This document shows positions 8,616 through 17,470 of a stretch of 64,000 nucleotides of DNA, piece after piece (within the stretch, counting starts at the first letter, position 1; each line of letters opens with the position of its first letter). Both the position numbers and the translations under genes were made by a program. The notes below the pieces were generated by a model. That model was not told the origin of the DNA. It saw nothing but the letters and a program-made list of their open reading frames with translations, and ran no database searches. Source of the DNA: Pseudomonadota bacterium (GTDB lineage: Bacteria; Myxococcota_A; Polyangia; GCA-2747355); the NCBI GenBank assembly GCA_016711215.1, contig JADJTL010000003.1, positions 620,001 through 684,000 on the forward strand, written 5' to 3'.

Positions 8616-9536
8616 TCAGGGCAGCCAGAGCGCCTCGTCGAGCGGCTCCAGCGCGATGGCCAAGCGTCGTGGATCGACGACCGCGTCGGGCGCCAGGCGC
8701 AGCGGCACCACGGGCAACAACGCGAGGCTTCGCTGACGTCGACGGGCCGCGGCGGCCAGCGCGCGAAAGGCCTCGGTGCCCGTCGCTCGGAAGGTGCCGT
8801 AGTCGGCGGAGAGGGGCTCGGCGAACGCCAGCGCGGCCTGCCGAATCGACGCCACCTCGGTCGCCGAGAGCCCCGTCTCGAGCACCGCCAAGACCGGCGG
8901 GGGCAGCTCGACGGGGCCGATGGCGGCGCGCAGCCCTGGGGTGCTCGCCGGCGCCAGCGCCGCGGCCGCCCGGCCGATCCGCACGGCGGCCACCGCCGAG
9001 GCGACGTCGGGCGAGACGCGAACCTTGAAGTAGCTGCGGGGATCGAGTTGATCGGCGAAGAGCACGTAGCGCAGGAAGGCCCAGGTCAGCTGCCCCATCA
9101 TCGGCACCTGCAGCACCTGGTGCTTGAGCCCCGCCAGGTCTGCGGTCGCGCTCATGATCGTCCAATCGCCTGCCCCCGCACGCCGCGGGAGAGCGGTGGC
9201 GATGACCTGCGCGCCGCGCACCCCCGAGGCCAGCTTCAGCGAACCGACGACCGCCACGCCGATGCGCCCCGCGCGCCAATCGCGGTCGAAGTCACCCAGC
9301 TGCTTGTAGGCGCGACCGACGGCCGGACGCTTCAGGGCCTGAGCGAGATGGGCGGCCAAGGCGGTGACATAGGCGTAACGTGCCGCGGAGCCGGCGAAGG
9401 CCACGTCGGGCGCGTAGAGCGCCACCGTCAGCGGCGTTGCCGCTGGCTGACCCCGCACCAGCGCGGGCCACGCCATCCAGCCGAGCGCGAGCGCGCACAG
9501 TCCAATCCGACGGCCCCGAGCAAGCGACGCTCTCAT
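8616..9536 (-). CDS. Periplasmic PhnD/TAXI-like substrate-binding protein
   Basis: The ATG at 9536 overlaps the stop of the upstream TPR gene by four bases (ATGA), which decides the start over a longer in-frame reading. The 306-residue product has a signal peptide (RRIGLCALALGWMAWPALVRG) and a two-lobed binding-protein pattern, with a first lobe ending in a PhnD-like IGVAVVGSLKLAS and a second lobe where a DPRSYFKVRVSPDVASAVAAV stretch parallels the S/D-x4-hinge of phosphonate-binding proteins. No ABC permease or ATPase is nearby, so it is more likely a sensory or signalling ligand binder than a transporter part. It is the last gene of the coupled envelope operon. The specific ligand cannot be told from sequence. 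Confidence 0.65.
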   Translation of the reverse strand: MRASLARGRRIGLCALALGWMAWPALVRGQPAATPLTVALYAPDVAFAGSAARYAYVTALAAHLAQALKRPAVGRAYKQLGDFDRDWRAGRIGVAVVGSLKLASGVRGAQVIATALPRRAGAGDWTIMSATADLAGLKHQVLQVPMMGQLTWAFLRYVLFADQLDPRSYFKVRVSPDVASAVAAVRIGRAAAALAPASTPGLRAAIGPVELPPPVLAVLETGLSATEVASIRQAALAFAEPLSADYGTFRATGTEAFRALAAAARRRQRSLALLPVVPLRLAPDAVVDPRRLAIALEPLDEALWLP

Positions 9537-12007
9537 GGTTCCAGCACCTTTCGTACCCGCTCTTGCGCCTCGACGAGCTGGCGCAACCCAGGATAGACAC
9601 CACCGCGGCGCAGGCATGATCGATAGAGCTGGTGCGCCCGCGACTGATCACCGGCGGCGCCACGCTCTTCGTAGAGCACGGCGAGATTGCAGTCGGCCAG
9701 GGGCAGCCGCGCCTGCAGGTTGCGCAAGGCGAGCTGGACCTGCTCCGGCGCCTTGCCCACCCCGTCGGCGAGCAGGCGGTTATGCTGCTGCGCCAGGGAT
9801 GGCTCGCCCACCGCCAACGCGGCGCTCTGGGCGTAGGCCTGCCGCGCGACGGAAAAGCGGCCCGCGCGGAAGAGCGCGGCCCCGTATTGTTCATGTCCGC
9901 TCGCCGCGAGCTGAAGCAGGGCGCCTCGTTCCGGCTCGTTGACCTGGCGCGCCAGGCGCTCGAGACGTTGGGCGCCGCGCAGCTTCCGCGAGGGGGCCCC
10001 CGAAAGGTAGTCGAGGTAGGCGGCCATCAGGTTGGCGCCGATGCGCTCATAGCCGGGCCGCAACACCTGCGCCCAGCGCAAGCGCCCGAGCGCGTTCCCG
10101 CGCCGCCGACGGGCCTCGGGCTCCTCGAGCACCGCCACGACCGCCGCCACCCCTTGGGCGAGGGTGCGCTCGCTCTCTGGTAGCGCCGCGGCCAGGGCGA
10201 TCGCCTGGCGGACATCGGCTGCCCGCGCCTTCGCCGCGACCCCGGCGGCGACCGCGCGTTGGAGGTAGGCACGCATGCTCTGGGCCGTGACGAAGCCGGT
10301 CAGCGCGGCCAAGCGCGCCGCGTCACCCGTGGCGCCGCGCAGCAGCTCGCGCGCGCGGTCGAATTGCGCGATGCACTCGTCGAAATGCCTGAGGCCGCAG
10401 TGCACCGCCGCCGTGTCGGCCAGCGCTCGCGCCAGCGCCGGTCCACCGAGGGGCCCGGCTGCAGCGACCGCGGCGTTGAGGCGTAGCAGCGCAGCCTCCG
10501 GACGCTTCATGGCGACCAGCACCCGCCCCGCCAAGCGGTTGGCATCAAGGTCCCCGGGCACGCGCTCGAGCACCCCCTCGAGCTGCAGCAACGCCGCCGC
10601 CGCCGCTCCGGTCTTGAGCTGCAACAGCGCCAGGTTGCGCGCGACGACGATCGCCGCGGGTTGAAGCCGCTGAGCGCGCTCGAGCGTGCTCAGGGCCAGC
10701 GGCAGCGCGCCCCTCGCGCGCGCGGCCTCGGCGACGCCGACGAGCAGCCGCACCAATTCCCGGCGCGCCGCGAGGTTCCCGGCCTCGGCGGCAATCACCG
10801 CCTCGAGGACCTGCTCCGCGCGCTCCGTCTCGCCAGCGGCGCCATAGGCGCGCCCACACTGGAGGCGCATCTCGACCGTGATCCCGCTGCGGCCAAGCAG
10901 GCGGTCGGCGTAGCCCTTGGCCTGCGGCACGAGCTTGGCGCCGGTCGCAGCCCGCAGCGCCAGGGCAAGCACCTCGTTGGGCGCGGTCGGCATACGGGCC
11001 TCTGCTTCGATCTCGCTCAGCGCCTCAGCGGGTTGCCCGCGGCGCAGAAAGAGCTTGGCGTTGCGCCGGTACATCGTCGCGGCGTCGCGCGCCGCCAACC
11101 GCCGATACGCGACCAGCGCCTGCTCGAAGCGCCCGAGCGCGGTCAGCGCGTCGCCCTCGAGCAGAATGCTCTCCCGATCTTTCGGCTGGGCCGCCAAGGC
11201 CTGCTGCGCCTGGACCAGGGCCAGCGCCGCCCTCCCATCACCGAGATAGGCCTGCCCCAGCATCAGGTGCAGCTCTGGACTCGGTGCGCGGGGCAGCAGT
11301 CGCTCGTAGCTGAAGGCGGCGGCGCGGAAGGCGCCTGCGCGGAGCTGGAGCTCGGCCTGCGCCTGCAGCGCCGGCAGGTACTGCGGCTGCGCCCGCAGCA
11401 CCTCCGCCAGCTCGGCAGAGGCCGTCTGCCGCTCGCCGAGCCGCAGGTTGGCCAGCGCGCGTAGCACCCGAAACGAGTAGTCCTTGCCCTCGATCTTCGG
11501 CGGCCGAGCCGTCAGATAGGCGTCGACGGCAGCGCGCACACACGGATAGTCAGCCATGCGCAAGCAGCACTGGGCGGTGACCGCCTGCGTCGCGAAGCGT
11601 CCGCGCTGGCTCTCCACCACCGCGCTGAGGTCCGCGTAGGCCTCGCGCACGCGGTTGAGCTTGAAGAGGTGCAGCCCGCGCTGCGCCCGCAGGGCCTCAC
11701 TTTGCGGATGCTGCCGCAGCCCCGCGTCGATCAGGGTTTGCCCGGCGAGGAAGCGGCGCTGCGCGAAGAGCAGCATCGAATAGCGCTCGAAGCCGATCTC
11801 CAGCGGCGCATAGGCCAACGCTCGGCGATAGAGCGCCTCCGCCGCGGGCAGGCGGCCCTCGGCGAGCTCCGCGTCGGCCTGCTCGACCAAATCCTGCGCC
11901 GCAGCGGCTGAGCTCGCGCGCCCCTGGGCGTGAGCGGAGGTGGTCAGCGCAACGACCGCGACCAGAGCGAAGAAGGACCCGAGATGGCGTGCTAGTGATG
12001 GTCTCAA
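9533..12007 (-). CDS. Exported TPR protein (824 aa)
   Basis: A cleavable signal peptide (FFALVAVVALTTSAHAQG) is followed by about 800 residues of TPR-like helical repeats, for example AEALYRRALAYAP and AFSYERLLPRAPSPELHLMLG. The start codon is TTG at 12007, which overlaps the upstream phosphatase stop by four bases (TTGA), and its own stop overlaps the next gene by four bases, so three genes are translationally coupled. It should lie in the periplasm, where it could connect the phosphatase's extracytoplasmic sensor, the TSP3 barrel protein and the binding protein. Function beyond protein interaction is unknown. Confidence 0.85.
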   Translation of the reverse strand: MRPSLARHLGSFFALVAVVALTTSAHAQGRASSAAAAQDLVEQADAELAEGRLPAAEALYRRALAYAPLEIGFERYSMLLFAQRRFLAGQTLIDAGLRQHPQSEALRAQRGLHLFKLNRVREAYADLSAVVESQRGRFATQAVTAQCCLRMADYPCVRAAVDAYLTARPPKIEGKDYSFRVLRALANLRLGERQTASAELAEVLRAQPQYLPALQAQAELQLRAGAFRAAAFSYERLLPRAPSPELHLMLGQAYLGDGRAALALVQAQQALAAQPKDRESILLEGDALTALGRFEQALVAYRRLAARDAATMYRRNAKLFLRRGQPAEALSEIEAEARMPTAPNEVLALALRAATGAKLVPQAKGYADRLLGRSGITVEMRLQCGRAYGAAGETERAEQVLEAVIAAEAGNLAARRELVRLLVGVAEAARARGALPLALSTLERAQRLQPAAIVVARNLALLQLKTGAAAAALLQLEGVLERVPGDLDANRLAGRVLVAMKRPEAALLRLNAAVAAAGPLGGPALARALADTAAVHCGLRHFDECIAQFDRARELLRGATGDAARLAALTGFVTAQSMRAYLQRAVAAGVAAKARAADVRQAIALAAALPESERTLAQGVAAVVAVLEEPEARRRRGNALGRLRWAQVLRPGYERIGANLMAAYLDYLSGAPSRKLRGAQRLERLARQVNEPERGALLQLAASGHEQYGAALFRAGRFSVARQAYAQSAALAVGEPSLAQQHNRLLADGVGKAPEQVQLALRNLQARLPLADCNLAVLYEERGAAGDQSRAHQLYRSCLRRGGVYPGLRQLVEAQERVRKVLEP

Positions 12008-13563
12008 CTGAATTTCCCCACGACGACCGTCACGTCGTCCTGCGCGGCGGCGGTGCCGCAGAACTTGCTCGACTCCTGCACTGTCGCATCGCGAACCCGC
12101 TCCGCGGCTTCCGCGGCATGGTCGCGAATCACCGCACGAAAGCGCCGCTCGCCGTAGACGGCCCCGGCGGCGTTCTCACACTCGATGATCCCATCCGTGT
12201 ACCAGACCAAGACGTCGTCGGGCGCGACCTGCACCCGCTCGACGGCGAAGTGCGCCTCCGCCAGATCGCCGAGCCGGTTGCCGCGCGAGACAAGGCCCTC
12301 GATCTGCCCACTTCCCGCGCGATAGAGCGCCGGGAAGTGGTGCCCCGCGTTGGCGAACTCGAGCGTATAGGTCCGCGGATCGAAGATCGTCACAAAGCAG
12401 GTCATCACGAACTGCCCGCGCGAGATGTCATGGATCGCGGCGTTCATCGCCAGCATCAGCTCGGTGAGGTCCGGGTTACCGGCGGACTGTCGGTTGACCG
12501 TGGACGCCGTCCCCTTGGCGACGGCGGTCACCATCGCCGAGGCTGCGCCGTGGCCGGTGACGTCGCCGATGATCACCATCAGGCGGCCGTGGGAGAGATC
12601 GTAGTAGGTCCACCAGTCGCCGGCGCAGCGCGTCGCTGGCTTGAAGTAGCCTGCCAGGTTGATGCCCTGCCGGCGGATCACCGGCGAGCTCGGGACCAAG
12701 GTCGCCTGTACGGCGCTCGCCAGCTCGAGCTCCTTCTCCATCGCCGCCTTATGCAGCGCCTCGTTCATCAGCACGCTGACCTGTTCGGCCATGAAGTTGA
12801 ATCGGTCGGCCAGCAGCCCGATCTCATCCTGGCTGTTGACCAGCGCGCGCGCCTGCAGGTCGCCGCGCGCGATCTGATCGGCCTTGCGCGCGACCTCCCG
12901 CAGCGGCCGGCTTATTCGCATCCCCTGCAGGATCGTGAGGACGGCCCCCACCAGCACCGAAAGCAGTCCCATGCCGAGCGTCTTGGCCAACGTGGCCTTG
13001 AGCTCGAGCTGCTTGAGCTGCTGCGCCCGGTCCATTTCCGCCTGCAGCGGCGCGCGGCTCGACGCGAAGGCGACGTGGCCGAGGACCTTCCCCGTGTGGA
13101 TGATCGGCGCGGTGAAGATCATGGCCTGCTGCCCGCGGATCGTCGCATCCGCGACGACGCGCGGCTCCCCGCCCTGCACCAGCGGCGCCACGCTGGCATC
13201 GGCGGGGTGGCCGACCTGGGCAGCGCGGCTGTCGGCGAGGACGTTGCCCGACGAATCGACGACCGTGGCGAGCAGCATCAGATCGTCGCGGCGGGCGACG
13301 TTTTCGATCGTCTCCTGCAGCGTGGTGTAGTCGCTCTGCACGATGGCGATGCGCGCCGTCTCCGCGAGAAAGAGCACCTGGGCCCGGCCCGAGCGGTCGA
13401 GCCACTCGGCGAGGCGCTGCTGGTGGCGACGCGCGGCATGGTCGATCAGGCGCCGCGACTGGCCGGCGGCGACCCAGCCGAAGGCGCTGACGACCAGCAC
13501 CAGCAACAAGGTGCTGGTGACGATCAACCGCCCGGCGATACCCATGCGCGCGCGAATCGCCAT
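12004..13563 (-). CDS. Membrane HAMP-SpoIIE (PP2C-type) Ser/Thr phosphatase
   Basis: The 519-residue protein has TM1 (about 9-31), an extracytoplasmic sensor region (about 35-180), TM2 (about 185-208, LLSVLVGAVLTILQGM), a HAMP domain, a short helix and a C-terminal SpoIIE/RsbU phosphatase domain (about 300-519). Metal-binding motifs are present: DWW, GDVTGHGAASA, NAGHH (usually NAGHP), YTDGIIE and the final QDDVTVV, so the enzyme should be active. RsbU-type enzymes dephosphorylate STAS antagonists in partner-switching systems; a STAS-like protein with a conserved serine lies at the far end of this block. It begins 12 bp after the TSP3 gene and overlaps the next gene by four bases. Confidence 0.92.
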   Translation of the reverse strand: MAIRARMGIAGRLIVTSTLLLVLVVSAFGWVAAGQSRRLIDHAARRHQQRLAEWLDRSGRAQVLFLAETARIAIVQSDYTTLQETIENVARRDDLMLLATVVDSSGNVLADSRAAQVGHPADASVAPLVQGGEPRVVADATIRGQQAMIFTAPIIHTGKVLGHVAFASSRAPLQAEMDRAQQLKQLELKATLAKTLGMGLLSVLVGAVLTILQGMRISRPLREVARKADQIARGDLQARALVNSQDEIGLLADRFNFMAEQVSVLMNEALHKAAMEKELELASAVQATLVPSSPVIRRQGINLAGYFKPATRCAGDWWTYYDLSHGRLMVIIGDVTGHGAASAMVTAVAKGTASTVNRQSAGNPDLTELMLAMNAAIHDISRGQFVMTCFVTIFDPRTYTLEFANAGHHFPALYRAGSGQIEGLVSRGNRLGDLAEAHFAVERVQVAPDDVLVWYTDGIIECENAAGAVYGERRFRAVIRDHAAEAAERVRDATVQESSKFCGTAAAQDDVTVVVGKFS

Positions 13564-13575
13564 CTCAACCTGACC

Positions 13576-15075
13576 TCAGAGCTGCGGCGCGAGGTCGGGA
13601 CAGCCGTCGTCGTCCTGAAACCCGTTCTTGGTCTCTGCCTCGTCGGGGCAACGATCGCGCGCATCAGGCACGCCGTCGTCGTCGTTATCCAGATCGGGAC
13701 AGCCGTCCTGGTCGAGCACACCATCGCGGTCCTCGGCTTCGTCGGGGCAACGGTCCAGAAGGTCCGGAATCTGATCGCCGTCATTATCGAGGTCGGGACA
13801 GCCATCGTCGTCGCGGAAGCCGTCGATGTCCTCGGCCTCGTTCTCGCAACGATCGCGCACGTCGCCGACGCCGTCGCCGTCGTTATCGAAGTCGGGGCAG
13901 CCGTCGTCGTCGCTGACGCCATCGACGTCCTCTGCCTGCAACGGACATTGGTCGCGCTCGTCGGGAATGCCATCGTGGTCGCGGTCGTACTCCTGACTGC
14001 TCGCCGAGATCCAGCTCAGACCCGCCAGCACGCGGAGATCGGCGCGACGCTCGGCCCCGGTCAGGCCGGCGCCGGCGCCCACCACGAGCTTGAGGCTGCG
14101 GCTCGGCCGCAGCGACAGCCCCCCGAGCAGCTCACTGACCATCGTCCCCGGGGCCACCGCCCGCCGGCTGGTGACGATCTCGCAGGGCAGCCCCGCCGCG
14201 GCACCCGCGGGGCAACCGGTCGCCGGCGGGTAGATGATGCTGCGCGTCTGAACGCTGTAGGCGGCGCTGGAAAGGGGCAGCGCACCCAGCAGCTCGACGC
14301 CGAGGCCGACGCGCCAGTGGGGGAAGAAGAAGAGCGAGGCGCCATAGCTCAGCTCGTCGTCGACGCCGAGCAGCGGCACGGCCCCCTCGGCGTCGTCCGG
14401 ATTGTCCCAGAGGACGAGCCGCCGCTCCGGCCGCCAGTGATAGCCGAGATTGAGCGAGGCGACCCACCCGTCCAGACGAGCCGTGGCGAGCAGCCGCGGC
14501 TCCAGCGTGGCCTTGCCCTCGCCGGCAAAGACCTCCTCATCGCCGAAGGGGACGCTGCCCTGCAACGCGATGGCGAGGGCGAGGGTGTCGCTTTGCCACA
14601 GGCGAGCGCGCAGACCCAGACGCACGTCGAGCGGGGAGACGCGCGAGGCCGGGACATTGGTGATCGGATCGCTGGCCCGCAGGAGGCCGAGACCACCGCT
14701 CGCGCCACCGGCGATACCATGACGCATCAGCGGCAAATCGAGGCCCAGCTCCAACCAGCGCGTCAGGCCGAACTGTGCCTGCAGGTGCGAGATCATCGCC
14801 CAATCCAGCACCCCGCGCCGGCACCCGCCCGCGGGGCAGTCGGCCTGGGGAAAGCGCAGGTGCAGCGGCTTGCTCTCGAAGTCGGCCAGCACGCGGGTAC
14901 CGAGGCGCCACTTCAGCGCGGACTGCGCGACGTCCACGCCGAACATCGCGCCGGTATAGAGGCCAGGTCGGAAGAAGTGGGCGTCGACCGCGCGCGACTG
15001 GCCAGAGGCCGCGGTCGTGCTCAACAAGACAGCCGCAAGCATGGCGATGGATAGGTTCGTTGCGCGCAGGTGCAT
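13576..15075 (-). CDS. Outer-membrane beta-barrel protein with C-terminal thrombospondin type-3 repeats
   Basis: A signal peptide (LSIAMLAAVLLSTTAASGQ) is followed by about 330 residues with alternating strand pattern typical of a porin-like barrel (for example WLELGLDLPLMR and LRLGTRVLAD-like strands), then four 33-residue acidic repeats of DxDxDGxxDxxDxC type that bind calcium in thrombospondin. In many deltaproteobacterial relatives an OmpA peptidoglycan-binding domain follows; here the protein ends five residues after the fourth repeat. Starts at ATG 15075 or GTG 15078 are both possible. It lies between a lipoprotein and the phosphatase, suggesting an envelope component of the same system. 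Confidence 0.85.
   Translation of the reverse strand: MHLRATNLSIAMLAAVLLSTTAASGQSRAVDAHFFRPGLYTGAMFGVDVAQSALKWRLGTRVLADFESKPLHLRFPQADCPAGGCRRGVLDWAMISHLQAQFGLTRWLELGLDLPLMRHGIAGGASGGLGLLRASDPITNVPASRVSPLDVRLGLRARLWQSDTLALAIALQGSVPFGDEEVFAGEGKATLEPRLLATARLDGWVASLNLGYHWRPERRLVLWDNPDDAEGAVPLLGVDDELSYGASLFFFPHWRVGLGVELLGALPLSSAAYSVQTRSIIYPPATGCPAGAAAGLPCEIVTSRRAVAPGTMVSELLGGLSLRPSRSLKLVVGAGAGLTGAERRADLRVLAGLSWISASSQEYDRDHDGIPDERDQCPLQAEDVDGVSDDDGCPDFDNDGDGVGDVRDRCENEAEDIDGFRDDDGCPDLDNDGDQIPDLLDRCPDEAEDRDGVLDQDGCPDLDNDDDGVPDARDRCPDEAETKNGFQDDDGCPDLAPQL
13591..13986 (-). repeat. Four 99-bp coding repeats (TSP type-3 modules)
   Basis: Four consecutive 33-codon modules encode DxDxDGxPDxRDxCPxxAED...DGCPD. 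The DNA copies are similar because of Asp/Gly codon bias (GAC, GAT, GGC). The antisense strand reads as a hydrophobic Val/Ile/Ala repeat, which is a shadow. Confidence 0.9.
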
Positions 15076-15118
15076 CACGAGTTCTGCCGCTCAGCCGCGC
15101 CCGGCGATTGGGTGCCCA

Positions 15119-15952
15119 TCAGAAATACGACTCCTCGTCGAGACGCTCATAGACTCCGAAGGTCGCTGAAATCTCGGGCCGTCGTTCATTGGCTGCCGCT
15201 ACGTTGAGCAGACCGCGAGCGATCGCCTGGGCCGAGCCGGCGACGACGATCAGCCCCGAGGGCGCGCTCGGCTTGCGCTCGACCGGCCCGTCTTCGATGG
15301 TCAGCGTCAAGCCGTCCAGATCATAGAGCGCCACCGGGAAGCGAATGACGGCGCCACCGACGATCGAGGCCCCGCCACCGATGGGCGGTCCCTGGACCTG
15401 GCCGAAGTAGGTGCCCGCGTGCGGCTGCGAGAGCTCGCGGAAGTTGCCCAGGTAGAGCGAGGGCAGCAGCGTCACACCGTCGCTCGCGAAGCGCTCAGCG
15501 CTGTAGCTCGTAATCACGTTGACCGCGCTGGCCTGCTGGATCCGGTCCTTGATCCGCAGCTGCTCGCTCTCCGGGAGGGCGTCGAAGGCCCCGGGACCCG
15601 CCATCCGAAAGACCTTGGCGTCGGGCAAGCGCGCGCCCTGTCGCTCGAGCTCGAGCTGCTCGTCGAAGAGCGTGGCCGGCTGGACGGTGAAGTGCGTCAG
15701 TTGGACCACCGAGGTGCGCGCGATCGTGCCCCAGAGCTCGTAGTGGTGCACGAGCCGTCCGGCTGCCGGACTGCCATCGGCGGGGCAAGCCTGCCAGCCC
15801 TCGGGTGCCGTCAGCGCGAGGATCCGCATCATCTCGCAGGGCGAGCGGATGCCGACGAGGTCCATGTGAACGTAGGTGCCCTGGAAGGGCTCGATGCAGC
15901 CGCCCGCCCCCGGTGCGACCGCGAGCAGGCAGAGCAGCAGCAATCGTCGCAT
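15119..15952 (-). CDS. Putative lipoprotein, unknown function
   Basis: The preferred ATG at 15952 has a GGAGG nine nt upstream; a TTG nine bases earlier is the alternative. The 277-residue product begins MRRLLLLCLLAVAPGAGGC, a lipoprotein signal with cysteine in the +1 position. The mature part has three further cysteines near its start (C-E-M, CPADG) and predicted beta-rich segments such as GVTLLPSLYLGNF and VIRFPVALYDLDGLTLTI. No family was recognised. It is 40 bp upstream of the TSP3 barrel gene and 12-21 bp downstream of another lipoprotein gene, so it belongs to the same operon and probably sits in the outer membrane next to the barrel. Confidence 0.75.
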   Translation of the reverse strand: MRRLLLLCLLAVAPGAGGCIEPFQGTYVHMDLVGIRSPCEMMRILALTAPEGWQACPADGSPAAGRLVHHYELWGTIARTSVVQLTHFTVQPATLFDEQLELERQGARLPDAKVFRMAGPGAFDALPESEQLRIKDRIQQASAVNVITSYSAERFASDGVTLLPSLYLGNFRELSQPHAGTYFGQVQGPPIGGGASIVGGAVIRFPVALYDLDGLTLTIEDGPVERKPSAPSGLIVVAGSAQAIARGLLNVAAANERRPEISATFGVYERLDEESYF

Positions 15953-15973
15953 GCTTCGCAACCTCCGCCTGCT

Positions 15974-17070
15974 TCAGCAGCCCTGCCCGGCAAAGGGCAC
16001 GAAGAACAACGCCCCCGGTGCACTGCCGGTGAGCGTGTCGGTGAAGGTGCAGCCAGACTTGATCCCGCCGTAGTTGCCGAGGCCTGGAGGGGTGGCGACG
16101 GCGATCCCGGAGCCCGTCGTCGCCGTGGCAGCGGCGTCGATGGCGCCTCCGTCCGCGCTGAGGTAGCGCACGACGGGCTTCACCACGTGGGGCCGGTCCA
16201 GCTCGCTGGTAGGTTGCCGCTCTGGGTCGGGACCACGCCCTCGATGCCGGCGCCGCTGCTCTCCGAGCGATACCACAGGGCCATCGAGCCGGCGGTCAGC
16301 AGATCGCTGACGCCCCAGGCGTCGGTGGTCGCCTGGTTCACGGCCAGCACCTCGGCGGTGGTCACGTTGGTGTCGGCGCGACCGAAGATGGCCACGGCCG
16401 CCTGAATCAGCGTGGTCGCCGCACCGCCAGCCTTCGCGCGCACGCCAGCGGCGAAGACCGGCGCCACGAGGGGCAGATTAATCTGCGGAATCGTGAAGCA
16501 GCCGTTCTCGTCGTCGATCGCTGCGGTGGCGATTGGCGGGCTGCCGGGTTGGGTAAGAAACTGGACCGGATCGTAGAGCGCGACCTCGACCCCGCTCGCG
16601 GGGCTCAGCGGCGTAGCCTCCTTGGCACCCTTGGCCAGCAGGCTGGTGAACTCGAGCACCCGACCGGCCACGCAGATCGTCGACCCGGCAGCGGCGGGGC
16701 ACTTATTCGCGCAGAGGCCGGCGGGGCCGCCGGTGCCGACGCACTTGCCGTCCTGGAAGGTCGTCGTCGCCGCGTCGCAGTAGTTCTTCACCCAATCGTC
16801 ATCCGGACGACACTCGATGCCGACGACCTTGAAGCCGGGCCCGCAGGTCACCTGCGCCTCGGCAGGGCGGCATTCGTCGCCCACCGCGATCGTGCCGCTC
16901 GTGCACTCCCTGCCGCTGCAGCCCGCGCTGGCGAGGGCAAGCGCGAGGAGCGCAAGGAGCGCAAGGGCCGCGAGCCAGGTCCGCGGCAGCGAGGGCATCG
17001 AGCGCTCGGAGGCCATGGCGCCTTGCAACACCTGCGTCGGACAGCCCGCTGTCGATTTCCCTTTGCTCAT
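15974..17070 (-). CDS. Cys-rich lipoprotein, interrupted by a one-base frameshift
   Basis: From ATG 17070 (GGGAG upstream) the frame encodes a lipoprotein signal (ALLALLALALASAGC), Cys-rich pairs (GDECRPAEAQVTC, GIECRPDD, CANKCPAAAGSTIC) and then a carboxypeptidase-regulatory-like stretch (VEVALYDP...DDENGCFTIPQ). It hits TGA at 16180, but the next frame continues smoothly as VVKPVVRYLSADGG to a stop at 15974. The total length is one base short of a whole number of codons, and the switch point is a CCCC run at about 16188-16192; one extra C restores 366 codons. It may be a real lesion or a sequencing error. It is the first gene of the minus-strand operon. Downstream ATGs at 17016 and 16998 are alternative starts. 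Confidence 0.7.
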
Positions 17071-17125
17071 GGCTCTCCCATCCGTTGCATCCGCCTACGT
17101 TGCATCCGCGCGCTCGGCGGCATTC

Positions 17126-17157
17126 CCATCAAGGCACCCTGCCATCAAGGCACCCTG
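17126..17157. repeat. 16-bp perfect tandem duplication
   Basis: The unit CCATCAAGGCACCCTG occurs at 17126-17141 and again at 17142-17157 without a mismatch. Confidence 0.95.
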
Positions 17158-17299
17158 CGACGGCGCGAGCACGTTGACGCCGCGCGTCGCCCGGCGTCAC
17201 CCGCCCTTGGAGACAGCCCTTCTGCCGAAAGGGCGTTGCCCGTGCGCAGAGGGGTCCACGAGCACCCGTCGGCGTACTTTCTTTTGCCCGCGGAGAAAA

Positions 17300-17317
17300 A
17301 TCAACGCAATCGTTGAT
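17300..17317. promoter_or_regulatory. Inverted repeat, possible operator
   Basis: ATCAACG-CAAT-CGTTGAT is a perfect 7-bp palindrome around a 4-bp spacer in the divergent intergenic region, followed by a TGATCC direct repeat. It has operator-like size, but no cognate regulator is encoded next to it. A small hairpin is the alternative. Confidence 0.35.
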
Positions 17318-17430
17318 CCCTGATTGATCCTTGGCCGCGGGTGCATCGGGTGTCGACCGATCGGCAGCTTGCGCAGGCGCCGGCGCGGCCGCAGACTCGG
17401 CGCGGATCGTGGCCTCGCGGGGCCGGCCCA

Positions 17431-17470
17431 GCGACATCGAGCGATACGACATCGAGCGATACGACATCGA
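17431..17470. repeat. 15-bp tandem repeat upstream of the esterase
   Basis: Two perfect copies of GCGATACGACATCGA (17441-17455, 17456-17470) follow a 10-bp partial copy at 17431-17440, ending 13 bp before the esterase start codon. Confidence 0.9.

Noticed and set aside
13591..13986. CRISPR-like regular repeats
   Set aside because: The 99-bp periodicity is coding (TSP3 modules) with no spacers; no other array in the window has repeat-spacer form.
11989..15054. Plus-strand open frame of 1021 codons
   Set aside because: It lies antisense to the phosphatase and TSP3 genes; its Val/Ile repeats are the reverse reading of the Asp-rich repeats.
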